This document shows, in pieces, positions 7,482 through 15,378 of a DNA stretch of 64,000 nt. The notes under the pieces were generated by a model. The model was given only the letters and a program-made list of their open reading frames with translations. It was not told where the DNA came from and did not search any database. Source of the stretch: Paracoccaceae bacterium (GTDB taxonomy: Bacteria; Pseudomonadota; Alphaproteobacteria; Rhodobacterales; Rhodobacteraceae); NCBI GenBank assembly GCA_024742705.1, contig JANSXZ010000005.1, positions 1-64,000 of the forward strand. Direction: 5' to 3'. Position 1 is the first letter of the stretch; the number at the start of each line of letters is the position of its first letter. The position numbers and the translations under genes were made by a program.

Positions 7482-10222
7482 TGGCCCACGCTCAGCCGGA
7501 CCAGTTGCGCCATGTCCTTCGCCCGCGCCTCGCCTGCCGCGGCAGAACGGTCGAGCCATTGCAATGCTTGTATCATGTCTTGGGGAACTCCTATGCCATA
7601 GGCCAGCGCATAGCCGTATTCAGCCATGGCTGCCGGGTTTCCTGCTTGTGCTGCCTGTTGCAACCACCGGGCCGAATTGATCAGGTCGGTGGGTGTTTTG
7701 GCCGTATCGCGCAGCATGAGGCCAAACTCGTATTTCGCGTTTGCATCGCCGCTCTGCGACGCCTGCATGAAGACATCGTCGATGTTGAAGGTTGCCGCCG
7801 TGGCGTTGCGCACCTCTTCGTTGGCCTTGCGGTAATGGGTCAGAACCCATGTCCGGTCGGCGTCGCGCGGGCTTTGCAGCAGCGACAGAAGATGCGTGGC
7901 CGCCTCGGCGGGGTTGTAGGTTTCCAGGTCGGGATCCGACAGCAGCCGAAACAGCCGGCGATGCGCCGAGATATCGCCATCGGCCAGCGCGCGCTGGTAG
8001 ACATCCAGAACTCCGGGCGCGGCGCCTTCGTTGAACACCTCCATCTGGCTGTCCGACAGCCGCAGCTTTGACAGCACATGCCCGCCCTCGATCACCAGGC
8101 TGATGCCACGCCAATGGAAGGCCATGTTGCCGTTACCGCGCTTGGCGTGGGCTTCGCCCAGTTCGGCGACATCCTTCGTGGTGCAGTTCATCAGCGACAC
8201 GGCGCGATCGAAGTAATCGTCGGCCACGGCCTGTTCGACATGCGGGATGGCGAACATCAGCGCCAGGAAGTCGCCACGGTCCTCGATCTCGCGGGCGAAC
8301 TCCTGATAGACCGATGCCTCGGTCCGCTCGTTGGCCAGAAGCCGCGCCTTGAGACGGATCGCGGCACCTTCGCCACGGTTGCCGGCCTTGGTCAGCAATT
8401 CGATGATCTCGGCGGCGATCTGCGGCGACCGGGCGTTGTCTTCGACCAGCGCGATCGCCAGGTCCAGCGCGGTTGTCACACCGTTGTTGAGATACACGCG
8501 GCGGAACAGTTCGACCGCAAGGTCGCGTTCGGCCGGATTGGTGGCCAGTTCCACCTCGAGTTCGGCAAACGCCTCGAGCGCCTGATCCGACCGGTCGATA
8601 CGCGCCGACCACAGTCTCTGGGCGCGGTCGCTCGACCACGGATCGACCTGCACCCGCTGCACCCAATGGGCCAGCGACTGTACCCGGCCGGCCAGCGCCT
8701 GTGTCTGGATCTGGGCCAGAACCTCGGGTTCCTTGAACGGATCGAGCCGCAACAGATCGGTCGCGCTGACACCCACGGTGCCGTATTGCGAGGCCGAGAA
8801 GCCGCGCGCCCAATGGTTCGCCTCGCGCATCAGCGGCGCTTCGTTGGCCTGGCACCGGTAGAGCCTGTCCAGATCCTCCATCGCCGGGGCGACACCGAAC
8901 CGCGTGACCGCATCGGTCAGAAGATCCACCGCCCGGTTCAGCCGCACCGGATCGTCGCGCCAGCGCACCAGCTTCTGGCCCAGCAGGCGGATGCCTTCGG
9001 GATCTTCGCGGCGCACCGCCTCTTCCAGCATCGCCATCGCCTCGGGTTCGCCGGCCCAGCGCCCGCGGCTGATCAGGATCTGTTCGGCCAGCGTGGTATA
9101 GACCCAGCCGGGCGTTTCCGGCATCTGCGTGAGTTCGCGCAGATACTCAACATACATGTTTTCATCTTCGGCCCGTTCACCGTCGATGTTCACCGCCAGT
9201 TGGAACAGCGGCGAAACCGATGGCCGCAGCCGGCCGTTGTCGGCGGAATGGTTGAACCCCAGCATCGCCAGAAGCTCTTGCTCGTCCACATCACCCGATG
9301 CTTTCAGCTGTTCGATCTGCCCTTCGGAGATCGCGATGCCGCGTTCCACCGCCAGCCGCAGGTACTGCAGCATCACCTTGTTGTCTTTCTGGATCGCGTC
9401 GGCCTCGAGATGGAATTCGACAACGCGCCACGCTCCCTCGGCGCTGCCCAGATCGGCCGAGAACTTGTACCAGTCATAGGCGATCTGCGGGTTGCGGGTG
9501 ACCACTTCGCCGTTCAGATACTCGCGCGCGATCCGTTCGGCGCGGCGGCAGACGTTGGGCGACAGCTGCCCCAGCATCCCGCCAAAGGCCATCGTGACCG
9601 TCAAATCCAGAGGCGCGTCCCAGCCCTCCACCGGATTGCCTTCCAGTTCCATGCGCGCGATGCTCATCAACGCGTTTTCATTGCCGTCATAGGCAGCGTT
9701 GCGGATCAGCGTGCGGGCGTATTCGGCATCGGGCGCGACCCCGATACCGTTCAGATAGTATTGCGCCAACACCAGACGGTGGTTGTTGATCAGCGTGTCT
9801 TCCATCGCGCGCAGCTGTTCCACCAGGCCGACGGCACGCAACGCATCGGTGCGCCCGGCATCCACATAAAGCGAAATGCGGGCCATGATCTCTTCCGGGC
9901 CGGCAAAGCTCTCGTCGATCTGCGCCTGGCGGGTGATCAGCGCATTGATGAAATCGAACCACTTGTCGGGGTCCTGGGTCTGCAACCGGCTGATGTCGCG
10001 GCGCAGGAACGAAACCCGCATCCGGTCCGAAAGCCGTTCGTCGTTCTGGCCGATGTCCAGATCATCCTCGAGATCGGTCCGCGGCGCCGCGGTGCAGACG
10101 TTCTGCGGCTCGATCGCCGGCGGCATGAAGGCGATGTCGAGGGTTTTCGCCTGGGCCGGAAGGATCGGCATGGCGACGGTCATCATGCAGACCGCGAGCG
10201 AGGAAAGGGCAAGACGTTTCAT
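7478..10222 (-). CDS. algK: AlgK-like periplasmic Sel1/TPR scaffold protein (914 aa)
   Basis: A 914-aa secreted alpha-alpha repeat protein with Sel1-like units, clearest near the C-terminus (SARWLQQAAQAGNPAAMAEYGYALAYGIGV followed by another unit) and near residues 160-190 (LAQYYLNGIGVAPDAEYARTLIRNAA). In Pseudomonas AlgK (about 475 aa) such repeats form the periplasmic scaffold that guides the polymer and helps assemble the AlgE porin. This one is about twice that length. The signal peptide (about 1-25, ending PAQA) has no valid lipobox (LAVC has Val at -1), so unlike Pseudomonas AlgK it is probably not a lipoprotein. It overlaps algX by one base (TGATG at 10220-10224) and algL by four. Assignment as AlgK rests on repeats plus operon position. 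Confidence 0.7.
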   Translation of the reverse strand: MKRLALSSLAVCMMTVAMPILPAQAKTLDIAFMPPAIEPQNVCTAAPRTDLEDDLDIGQNDERLSDRMRVSFLRRDISRLQTQDPDKWFDFINALITRQAQIDESFAGPEEIMARISLYVDAGRTDALRAVGLVEQLRAMEDTLINNHRLVLAQYYLNGIGVAPDAEYARTLIRNAAYDGNENALMSIARMELEGNPVEGWDAPLDLTVTMAFGGMLGQLSPNVCRRAERIAREYLNGEVVTRNPQIAYDWYKFSADLGSAEGAWRVVEFHLEADAIQKDNKVMLQYLRLAVERGIAISEGQIEQLKASGDVDEQELLAMLGFNHSADNGRLRPSVSPLFQLAVNIDGERAEDENMYVEYLRELTQMPETPGWVYTTLAEQILISRGRWAGEPEAMAMLEEAVRREDPEGIRLLGQKLVRWRDDPVRLNRAVDLLTDAVTRFGVAPAMEDLDRLYRCQANEAPLMREANHWARGFSASQYGTVGVSATDLLRLDPFKEPEVLAQIQTQALAGRVQSLAHWVQRVQVDPWSSDRAQRLWSARIDRSDQALEAFAELEVELATNPAERDLAVELFRRVYLNNGVTTALDLAIALVEDNARSPQIAAEIIELLTKAGNRGEGAAIRLKARLLANERTEASVYQEFAREIEDRGDFLALMFAIPHVEQAVADDYFDRAVSLMNCTTKDVAELGEAHAKRGNGNMAFHWRGISLVIEGGHVLSKLRLSDSQMEVFNEGAAPGVLDVYQRALADGDISAHRRLFRLLSDPDLETYNPAEAATHLLSLLQSPRDADRTWVLTHYRKANEEVRNATAATFNIDDVFMQASQSGDANAKYEFGLMLRDTAKTPTDLINSARWLQQAAQAGNPAAMAEYGYALAYGIGVPQDMIQALQWLDRSAAAGEARAKDMAQLVRLSVGQ

Positions 10223-11550
10223 CAGTTGCTCCCGGTGTAGAAACAGGCGGACACGCGCGGCTGGCTGCCGAACGGCACGTCCAGCTTGATATCGACAACC
10301 TGCGCGCCTTCGCGCCACAGGCCGGTCAGCGGCATGTAGAACCGCCCGGTGTGAACCTGGTTTTCATGGCGTTGGATGGTGCGGGTCCGTGTCAGGTTTG
10401 ACGGCGAGCGGAATTCGAACACCGCCTTGCCGCTGGGCGCGCCACCGGTATCGACGAACAGCGTGTAATCCAGCGTCGGGTCCAGCCGCGACAGGTCGGC
10501 CCGCAGCAGGTTCTGTTCGGTGGTGATCATCAGGTTCAGCGGCACCCGGCAGGTGTTGCCCGCCGCCGCGATCAGCTCGCGCATCGGCTGATCGCCAAAG
10601 GACGCCAGGTTCAGATGCACCGGATTTTCCCAGACCAGAACGGCCGGCCGCTGCGACTGAAACACTTCGGATGTCATGTACGACGAAATCGCCGCGAAGG
10701 GCCCAGCATCGGGAACAGCGTATTGCAGCACGTCGAGGCCGGTCGCTTCCGAGAGGAACCCGGCGAAATTGGAGGCTTCGGTGCCGGTGTATTCGCTGCC
10801 CAGAACCGCAAGCTGCGACGCCGAAGTGATCGAAACCGCCGGGCTGTTGAACACGGATGTGCCGCTGGTGGCGGCAACGCCCTGCACCTTGGACGTGGCA
10901 TAGCCCATGGTTTCCACGCGCGGCAATTCGATCATGCAGCGTTTTTGCAGCACCTCGCGCATTTCCGATGGCATCTGCACCACCTGCGTGGGGCTGCTGA
11001 CAAAGGCCGCGCGCCGGGCCTGTGCATAGAGCGGCGTGCCGCGCAGCGCCTCGCCCACCGCCTCGGCGGTCAGCTGCGCGCCGCGCGCGGTCCAGCGGTG
11101 ATCGGCGCGAAACATCGTCGCCTCGCCCTCGCGCACCATCGCCTTGCGCGCGTTCACGGCGACCACGCCCGCGGCACTCAGCCTTGTGATGATGTCGTCG
11201 TAGATCGTGCTGGCAATATCCACGTCAAACCCGAAATCGACCGCCTCGGAGGTCACGTTGCCGGGCGTCACCAGTGCCTTGGTCGGCACCGGCACATAGA
11301 CAAGCGTCGTGCCCAGCGCCGCCAGTGTGCGCGACAGTTCGGCCATATCGGCCACGGTTTCATCCGAGAACGCGTGGAAATTGCGCAAGTCCGGTTCGAC
11401 ACGGTAAAACATCCCGTTGGCGCCTTCGACCGCCGACAGGTGATGCCGCCCGGACAGGTCGGTGCATCCATATGCAGATTGCGCATGTCCCTGCCCCGCC
11501 CAAATAAGGGCGCCGGCCAGACCTGCGATTGCTGCTCCCACAATTTTCAT
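10222..11550 (-). CDS. algX: AlgX-like SGNH-fold protein with C-terminal carbohydrate-binding domain
   Basis: A 442-aa secreted protein (signal peptide about 1-23, ending GHAQ) with an SGNH-like domain to about residue 320 and a beta-sandwich resembling the AlgX carbohydrate-binding module (about 330-442, ending in CFYTGSN). AlgX normally O-acetylates mannuronate in the periplasm using an Asp-x-His and a Ser nucleophile. Here the Asp-His block reads D150-H-R-W and the nucleophile elbow reads G251-S-E-Y, where GxS and DxH would be expected, so the triad is probably altered. There is also no algI, algJ or algF nearby to supply acetyl groups. A structural, polymer-binding role is plausible. It lies 15 bp after the 257-aa gene and overlaps algK. 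Confidence 0.75.
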   Translation of the reverse strand: MKIVGAAIAGLAGALIWAGQGHAQSAYGCTDLSGRHHLSAVEGANGMFYRVEPDLRNFHAFSDETVADMAELSRTLAALGTTLVYVPVPTKALVTPGNVTSEAVDFGFDVDIASTIYDDIITRLSAAGVVAVNARKAMVREGEATMFRADHRWTARGAQLTAEAVGEALRGTPLYAQARRAAFVSSPTQVVQMPSEMREVLQKRCMIELPRVETMGYATSKVQGVAATSGTSVFNSPAVSITSASQLAVLGSEYTGTEASNFAGFLSEATGLDVLQYAVPDAGPFAAISSYMTSEVFQSQRPAVLVWENPVHLNLASFGDQPMRELIAAAGNTCRVPLNLMITTEQNLLRADLSRLDPTLDYTLFVDTGGAPSGKAVFEFRSPSNLTRTRTIQRHENQVHTGRFYMPLTGLWREGAQVVDIKLDVPFGSQPRVSACFYTGSN

Positions 11551-11565
11551 GCCACTGCTCCTGGC

Positions 11566-12339
11566 TTATTGCGAGATCCCGGCCTCCGTCACCAGTTTGG
11601 CGTCCAACTGCGACAAAAGCGTTGTCGCCGTCGCCTGGATCGCCAGGATCTTCGATTGTTTCGCTGCCTCAAGGTATTCCGCCGCACGCTCCAGCTCGGC
11701 CCGGCTTGTTTCCGGTGCTTCGAGGATTTCGAGCGCAAAGCGCAGTTCGAACCGGCCGCTTCCTTTACGACCATGTTCCATTATCTTGTTGCGGGTCGAT
11801 TGCGACATCGCCCCGAACAGTTTGTCGGGCCCGTTGAATGCGATCACCGCATCCAGCGCCAGGGAGTTACCTGCCCAAGCGTGGGGATAAAGCACCGAGA
11901 TCAGCTGCCGCTTGAGATTGCGCGACAGATCTTCGGGGCGGATGTGGTGCATCGCGGCGATCATCGGCTTCAGTGCATAGACCCGCCCCGTACCGGTCGC
12001 GACCGAATAGTAATGCGCCATTTCCGCGGCATTGCCGATCGGGTCGCGGGCCCGCAGAATGTCGGCATAGCGCTTCGCGGCCAGCCCGTCGTTGTAATCG
12101 GCCAGCTTGCGCATGTCTTCTTCGGAAATCGGCTCTTTGGCCAGCATCGCCTTGCGCGCATCGCGCAGGGCGCGCGTGGGCAGGCGGCGGGTGTGCGACA
12201 GGTTGGCCTGTGTCACCACCGATATCTTGGTGCTGGCCGGATCGGGGTTGATCGTCATCGGGATGGATTGCGCGGCCACCGGCAGGGACAGCCAGATCAA
12301 CGCAAGGATCATCGTCAGCGATAGAAGTCGTCGGATCAT
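11566..12339 (-). CDS. Secreted protein of unknown function inside the alg operon
   Basis: A 257-aa protein with a strong signal peptide (MIRRLLSLTMILALIWLSLPVAAQS). The start at 12339 is set by AGGAGG eight bases upstream; a further in-frame ATG at 12375 would overlap algG. The mature part is mainly helical, with one stretch reminiscent of a Sel1-like unit (AAKRYADILRARDPIGNAAEMAHYY, near 95-120) and a C-terminal helical region rich in Ala, Glu and Leu. I do not recognise it as AlgF, AlgJ or AlgE; it has no beta-barrel pattern. It sits 20 bp after algG and 15 bp before algX, so it is surely cotranscribed and is probably a periplasmic partner of the export scaffold. Confidence 0.7.
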   Translation of the reverse strand: MIRRLLSLTMILALIWLSLPVAAQSIPMTINPDPASTKISVVTQANLSHTRRLPTRALRDARKAMLAKEPISEEDMRKLADYNDGLAAKRYADILRARDPIGNAAEMAHYYSVATGTGRVYALKPMIAAMHHIRPEDLSRNLKRQLISVLYPHAWAGNSLALDAVIAFNGPDKLFGAMSQSTRNKIMEHGRKGSGRFELRFALEILEAPETSRAELERAAEYLEAAKQSKILAIQATATTLLSQLDAKLVTEAGISQ

Positions 12340-12359
12340 TTGTCTGCCCTCCTTTCCGG

Positions 12360-13898
12360 TCAGTAGACGCCGCAATGCGGTTGGTCGGTGAAGTTCTCGA
12401 TCAGGCCATCGGCGCTGAGGATGACAGCGCGCGTGCCGTCCATGTCGGATGCGATGTGCCGGTTCTGACGGGCAAGATCGCCGGCCAGGAACTGCGGGAA
12501 CTGGCCGCTGAAATCGTTACCGTCCAGGGTGATCAGTTCGGCCGTGGCGGTGCCAAGCCCGGCGCCGTTTTCATGCAGCACGTTGCCGCGCAGCACGGTG
12601 TTGGTGTTCCACGCCTGCGCCGAAACCCAGATGCCCGCGCTCTTGTTGGATGCGACCAGGTTCTCGATCACTTCCGAACCCAGGCTGGTGCGCACCTCGA
12701 TGCCCTTCTGGCGGTTGTCCATCACGATGTTGTCGAACACCCGGCCACAGTTCGACCGGGCCACGCGGATGCCACCGCCATCGCGGCGCCAGACGATGTT
12801 GTTGCTGACCGTGGCGTGATCGCTTCCGGTATTGATCGAGATGCCGGCCTTTTCGCCGCCCAGGATAACGTTGCCCCGGATCACGGCGTTGTCGGAATTG
12901 TTCGTCAGCTTGATCGCGTTCGAGTTCATCATCCCCGAAAACAGGTTTCCCGTCACCTGAACGCCCTTGGCGCGGGTGATCTGAAGCGGCTCGGAGCCGG
13001 CATTGTGAAACCGGTTGCCCGTAATCTCGAGGTCGCGCACCGAATGGATCGAAACCGACCGCACGTCCTCGAACACGCTGTCGCGGATGAAAGAAATGTC
13101 CGCCGCCGGCAACAGCGCGTTGCGCAAGATCGAAAAGCCCGAGAATTTCAGCGTCTGGCCAAAGCCCAGCCCCGAAAACCGCGCATTCTTGACCTGGGCG
13201 GTGCCCTGAAGGCCCGTCACCACGAAGGGCCGGAAACTGGGCGTGCCGGTGTTGGCCGTGCCCACCGCGTTGATTTCGCCGCCGTCCACGTCAAGATGGC
13301 CAAAGTTCACCACAAAGGCGCCGTCCGGGCGGCTGAGGTTCAGCACCTCACCCGGCCCCAGCCGCAGTTTCGCGCCGGCCAGCACCACGATGGGCGCGCG
13401 GGCCACGAAGGCCGCGCCGGCTTCGGCATCCTGAAGACGGTAGTGTTGCATGAACAGCTTCAGATCGGCCAGCGACGCGGTGCCCCGCGTGATCACCAGG
13501 GCGTCGGTGCGGCCCTGGGCCTGTGCCTGAAGCACCGCGAAATTGTTCCGCGCGCCAAAGGACTGCGCGAGCATGCCCAGCGACAGGCGCATGTTCAGCA
13601 CCTGAACCTCGATGTTCGACGGGGCCGCGGCCAGCGGCGCGGGCTGAAGCGGCATGAAGCCTTGCACCGCGACCGGGGGCAGCTTCATCGCCTCGCGCAG
13701 GCCCGCCCGGTCGATCAGCGCAGCCGCTGAATCTCCGAACGCCGCGCCCGCCGAGATGCTGTCGTGCAACGCGGTAATGCGGTCGCGCAGCACGTCCGGC
13801 GCCATGTCCGGGCGCGCCAGCGCGGCAGTGCCGGCGAAAGCGACAGTCGCCCCCGTCAGCAGTGCCAACCGGCCGATATGGCGCAATGCCTCATGCAT
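12360..13898 (-). CDS. algG: AlgG-like right-handed beta-helix protein; epimerase motif DPHD absent
   Basis: A 512-aa secreted protein. A signal peptide (about 1-28) is followed by a helical and beta N-terminal part and then parallel beta-helix turns from about residue 170 to 470, seen as repeated N-x-[VI]-x-x-N coils (ITGNRFHNAG, VTGNLFSG, IRGNVILGG, VSNNIVW, IENLVASN). AlgG converts mannuronate to guluronate using a DPHD motif in one of these coils. At the matching turn (about 304-309) this protein has PLQITR, and no DPHD occurs anywhere. It may therefore bind and protect polymer without epimerising it. Overlaps algA by eight bases. Fold and operon position support the AlgG assignment; catalytic loss is inferred from motif reading. 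Confidence 0.75.
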   Translation of the reverse strand: MHEALRHIGRLALLTGATVAFAGTAALARPDMAPDVLRDRITALHDSISAGAAFGDSAAALIDRAGLREAMKLPPVAVQGFMPLQPAPLAAAPSNIEVQVLNMRLSLGMLAQSFGARNNFAVLQAQAQGRTDALVITRGTASLADLKLFMQHYRLQDAEAGAAFVARAPIVVLAGAKLRLGPGEVLNLSRPDGAFVVNFGHLDVDGGEINAVGTANTGTPSFRPFVVTGLQGTAQVKNARFSGLGFGQTLKFSGFSILRNALLPAADISFIRDSVFEDVRSVSIHSVRDLEITGNRFHNAGSEPLQITRAKGVQVTGNLFSGMMNSNAIKLTNNSDNAVIRGNVILGGEKAGISINTGSDHATVSNNIVWRRDGGGIRVARSNCGRVFDNIVMDNRQKGIEVRTSLGSEVIENLVASNKSAGIWVSAQAWNTNTVLRGNVLHENGAGLGTATAELITLDGNDFSGQFPQFLAGDLARQNRHIASDMDGTRAVILSADGLIENFTDQPHCGVY

Positions 13899-15342
13899 AG
13901 CGCGCCACGCCGATGTCTTTCGCCGCGCTGCCTTCGGCCCCCGCGAGAGAGGCCTCGACGGCCACCGCTTCCAGCGTGTCCTGGCGATCTTCCATCGTCA
14001 GGAACACCAGCTCCACCACCTCGCCGGTGCGGTTCACCAGACGGCTGGGCGTCTTGCTGTCCAGCAGCAGCCGGTCGCCTTCGCGCAGGGTGTTGTGACG
14101 GGTGCCGTTCGACACATCGACCTGGCCCTTGACCACGATCGCTTCGCGCTCGTAGGCCGGATCCACCTGCAGTGAACCGCCCGCCTTGATGTTCAGCGTC
14201 GACAGGTTGAACTGTTCGCGGTTCAGCACCTGTTTCATCTTGCCCCAGGCGTGTTCCGATGTGGAATGTTTTTCGATTTCGGGGCGTTTTCCCGCCTTGA
14301 GCTGTTCGGCGATCTTCTTGACGTCCTGACAGGCGCCCGCCTTCGTCACCAGAACCGCATCGGGGGTGTCGATGACGATCACGTCGGACATGCCGACAAC
14401 CGCCACCAGCCGGGTTTCCGAACGGATCATCGAATTGTGGGTGTCCACGGCGATCACATCACCCTGAAACACGTTGCCGTCCGCGTTGGGCGCCGAGACG
14501 CCATACATCGCGGTCCAGCTGCCGACATCGTTCCAGTTGACGTCCAGAGGTGCCAGCGCGATCCTGTCGGTCTTTTCAAAGACCACGCTTTCGGTGGGCT
14601 CGGCGGTGGCCTGCCGGAAGAAATCACGATCCAGCACCAGGCCCGATCCGGTCGAGATACCCTGTTCGACCGCCTGCTTGACGGTGCGATAGGTGGGCAT
14701 GTCGTATTTCTGGTATTCCTCGATGATCGTGCGCGCCGAGAACATCGAGATACCCGAGGCCCAATAGGCCTTCTTGCTGTCCACCAGCAGGCGCGCCTTT
14801 TCAATCGGCGGCTTTTCGACAAACCGGTCGACCTTGTGCAGGCCGGCATATCCCGGCACGCTGCCGCCGTCGGTGATGTAGCCAAAGCCGCTTTCGGCAT
14901 AGCGCGGGGTGATACCGTAGGTCACGATATAACCGTGCCGCGCTGCGTCGATCATCGAAAAGATCGTGGTGTTCATGTCGCCGTCGATGACATGATCGGC
15001 CGGGATCACCAGCATCACCGCATCCGGGTCGGACTTGGCCAGATGCAGCGCCGCCGCCAGGACCGCGGGACCGGTGTTGCGGCCCATCGGTTCATAGATC
15101 ACGTCCGCCGCGCAGTTCAGTTCTGCCAGTTGCGCCTGAACCGTGCGCCGGTGCGTCACCGACGACACCACCACAGGTTCGGCATAGCCTTCGCAGCGGT
15201 GGCGTTCCAGCGTCGCCTGAAAGAACGTCGGCCCTTCTGTGCCGCCAACGCGTTGAAATTGCTTGGGGCTTTGGGCCCGGGACATGGGCCAAAGTCGCGT
15301 CCCGTTGCCGCCGCAAATCACCAGTGGGTGTATTTTGGTCAT
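13891..15342 (-). CDS. algA: Mannose-1-phosphate guanylyltransferase (AlgA-like); isomerase half degenerate
   Basis: A 483-aa cytosolic enzyme making GDP-mannose from mannose-1-phosphate and GTP, the precursor for AlgD. The nucleotidyltransferase domain is intact: GGNGTRLWPMSR at 10-21, a VIPADHV block near 113 and FVEKP near 175. AlgA-type proteins are normally bifunctional, with a C-terminal cupin phosphomannose isomerase bearing QxHHHRAEHW. Here the matching segment (about 392-402) reads Q-V-D-P-A-Y-E-R-E-A, with all metal-binding His missing. So the isomerase step probably needs a separate enzyme such as ManA. The gene lies 36 bp after alg44 and overlaps algG by eight bases. Confidence 0.85.
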   Translation of the reverse strand: MTKIHPLVICGGNGTRLWPMSRAQSPKQFQRVGGTEGPTFFQATLERHRCEGYAEPVVVSSVTHRRTVQAQLAELNCAADVIYEPMGRNTGPAVLAAALHLAKSDPDAVMLVIPADHVIDGDMNTTIFSMIDAARHGYIVTYGITPRYAESGFGYITDGGSVPGYAGLHKVDRFVEKPPIEKARLLVDSKKAYWASGISMFSARTIIEEYQKYDMPTYRTVKQAVEQGISTGSGLVLDRDFFRQATAEPTESVVFEKTDRIALAPLDVNWNDVGSWTAMYGVSAPNADGNVFQGDVIAVDTHNSMIRSETRLVAVVGMSDVIVIDTPDAVLVTKAGACQDVKKIAEQLKAGKRPEIEKHSTSEHAWGKMKQVLNREQFNLSTLNIKAGGSLQVDPAYEREAIVVKGQVDVSNGTRHNTLREGDRLLLDSKTPSRLVNRTGEVVELVFLTMEDRQDTLEAVAVEASLAGAEGSAAKDIGVARYA

Positions 15343-15378
15343 CGATCCTGCCTCTTCGTACCTTTGTGTTCTTTGATC

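Noticed and set aside
8078..12324. Long plus-strand open frames (720 and 569 codons) over algK and algX
   Set aside because: Same antisense effect: low-complexity Arg/His/Gln content, no ribosome site, and the minus-strand genes have signal peptides and overlapping starts.
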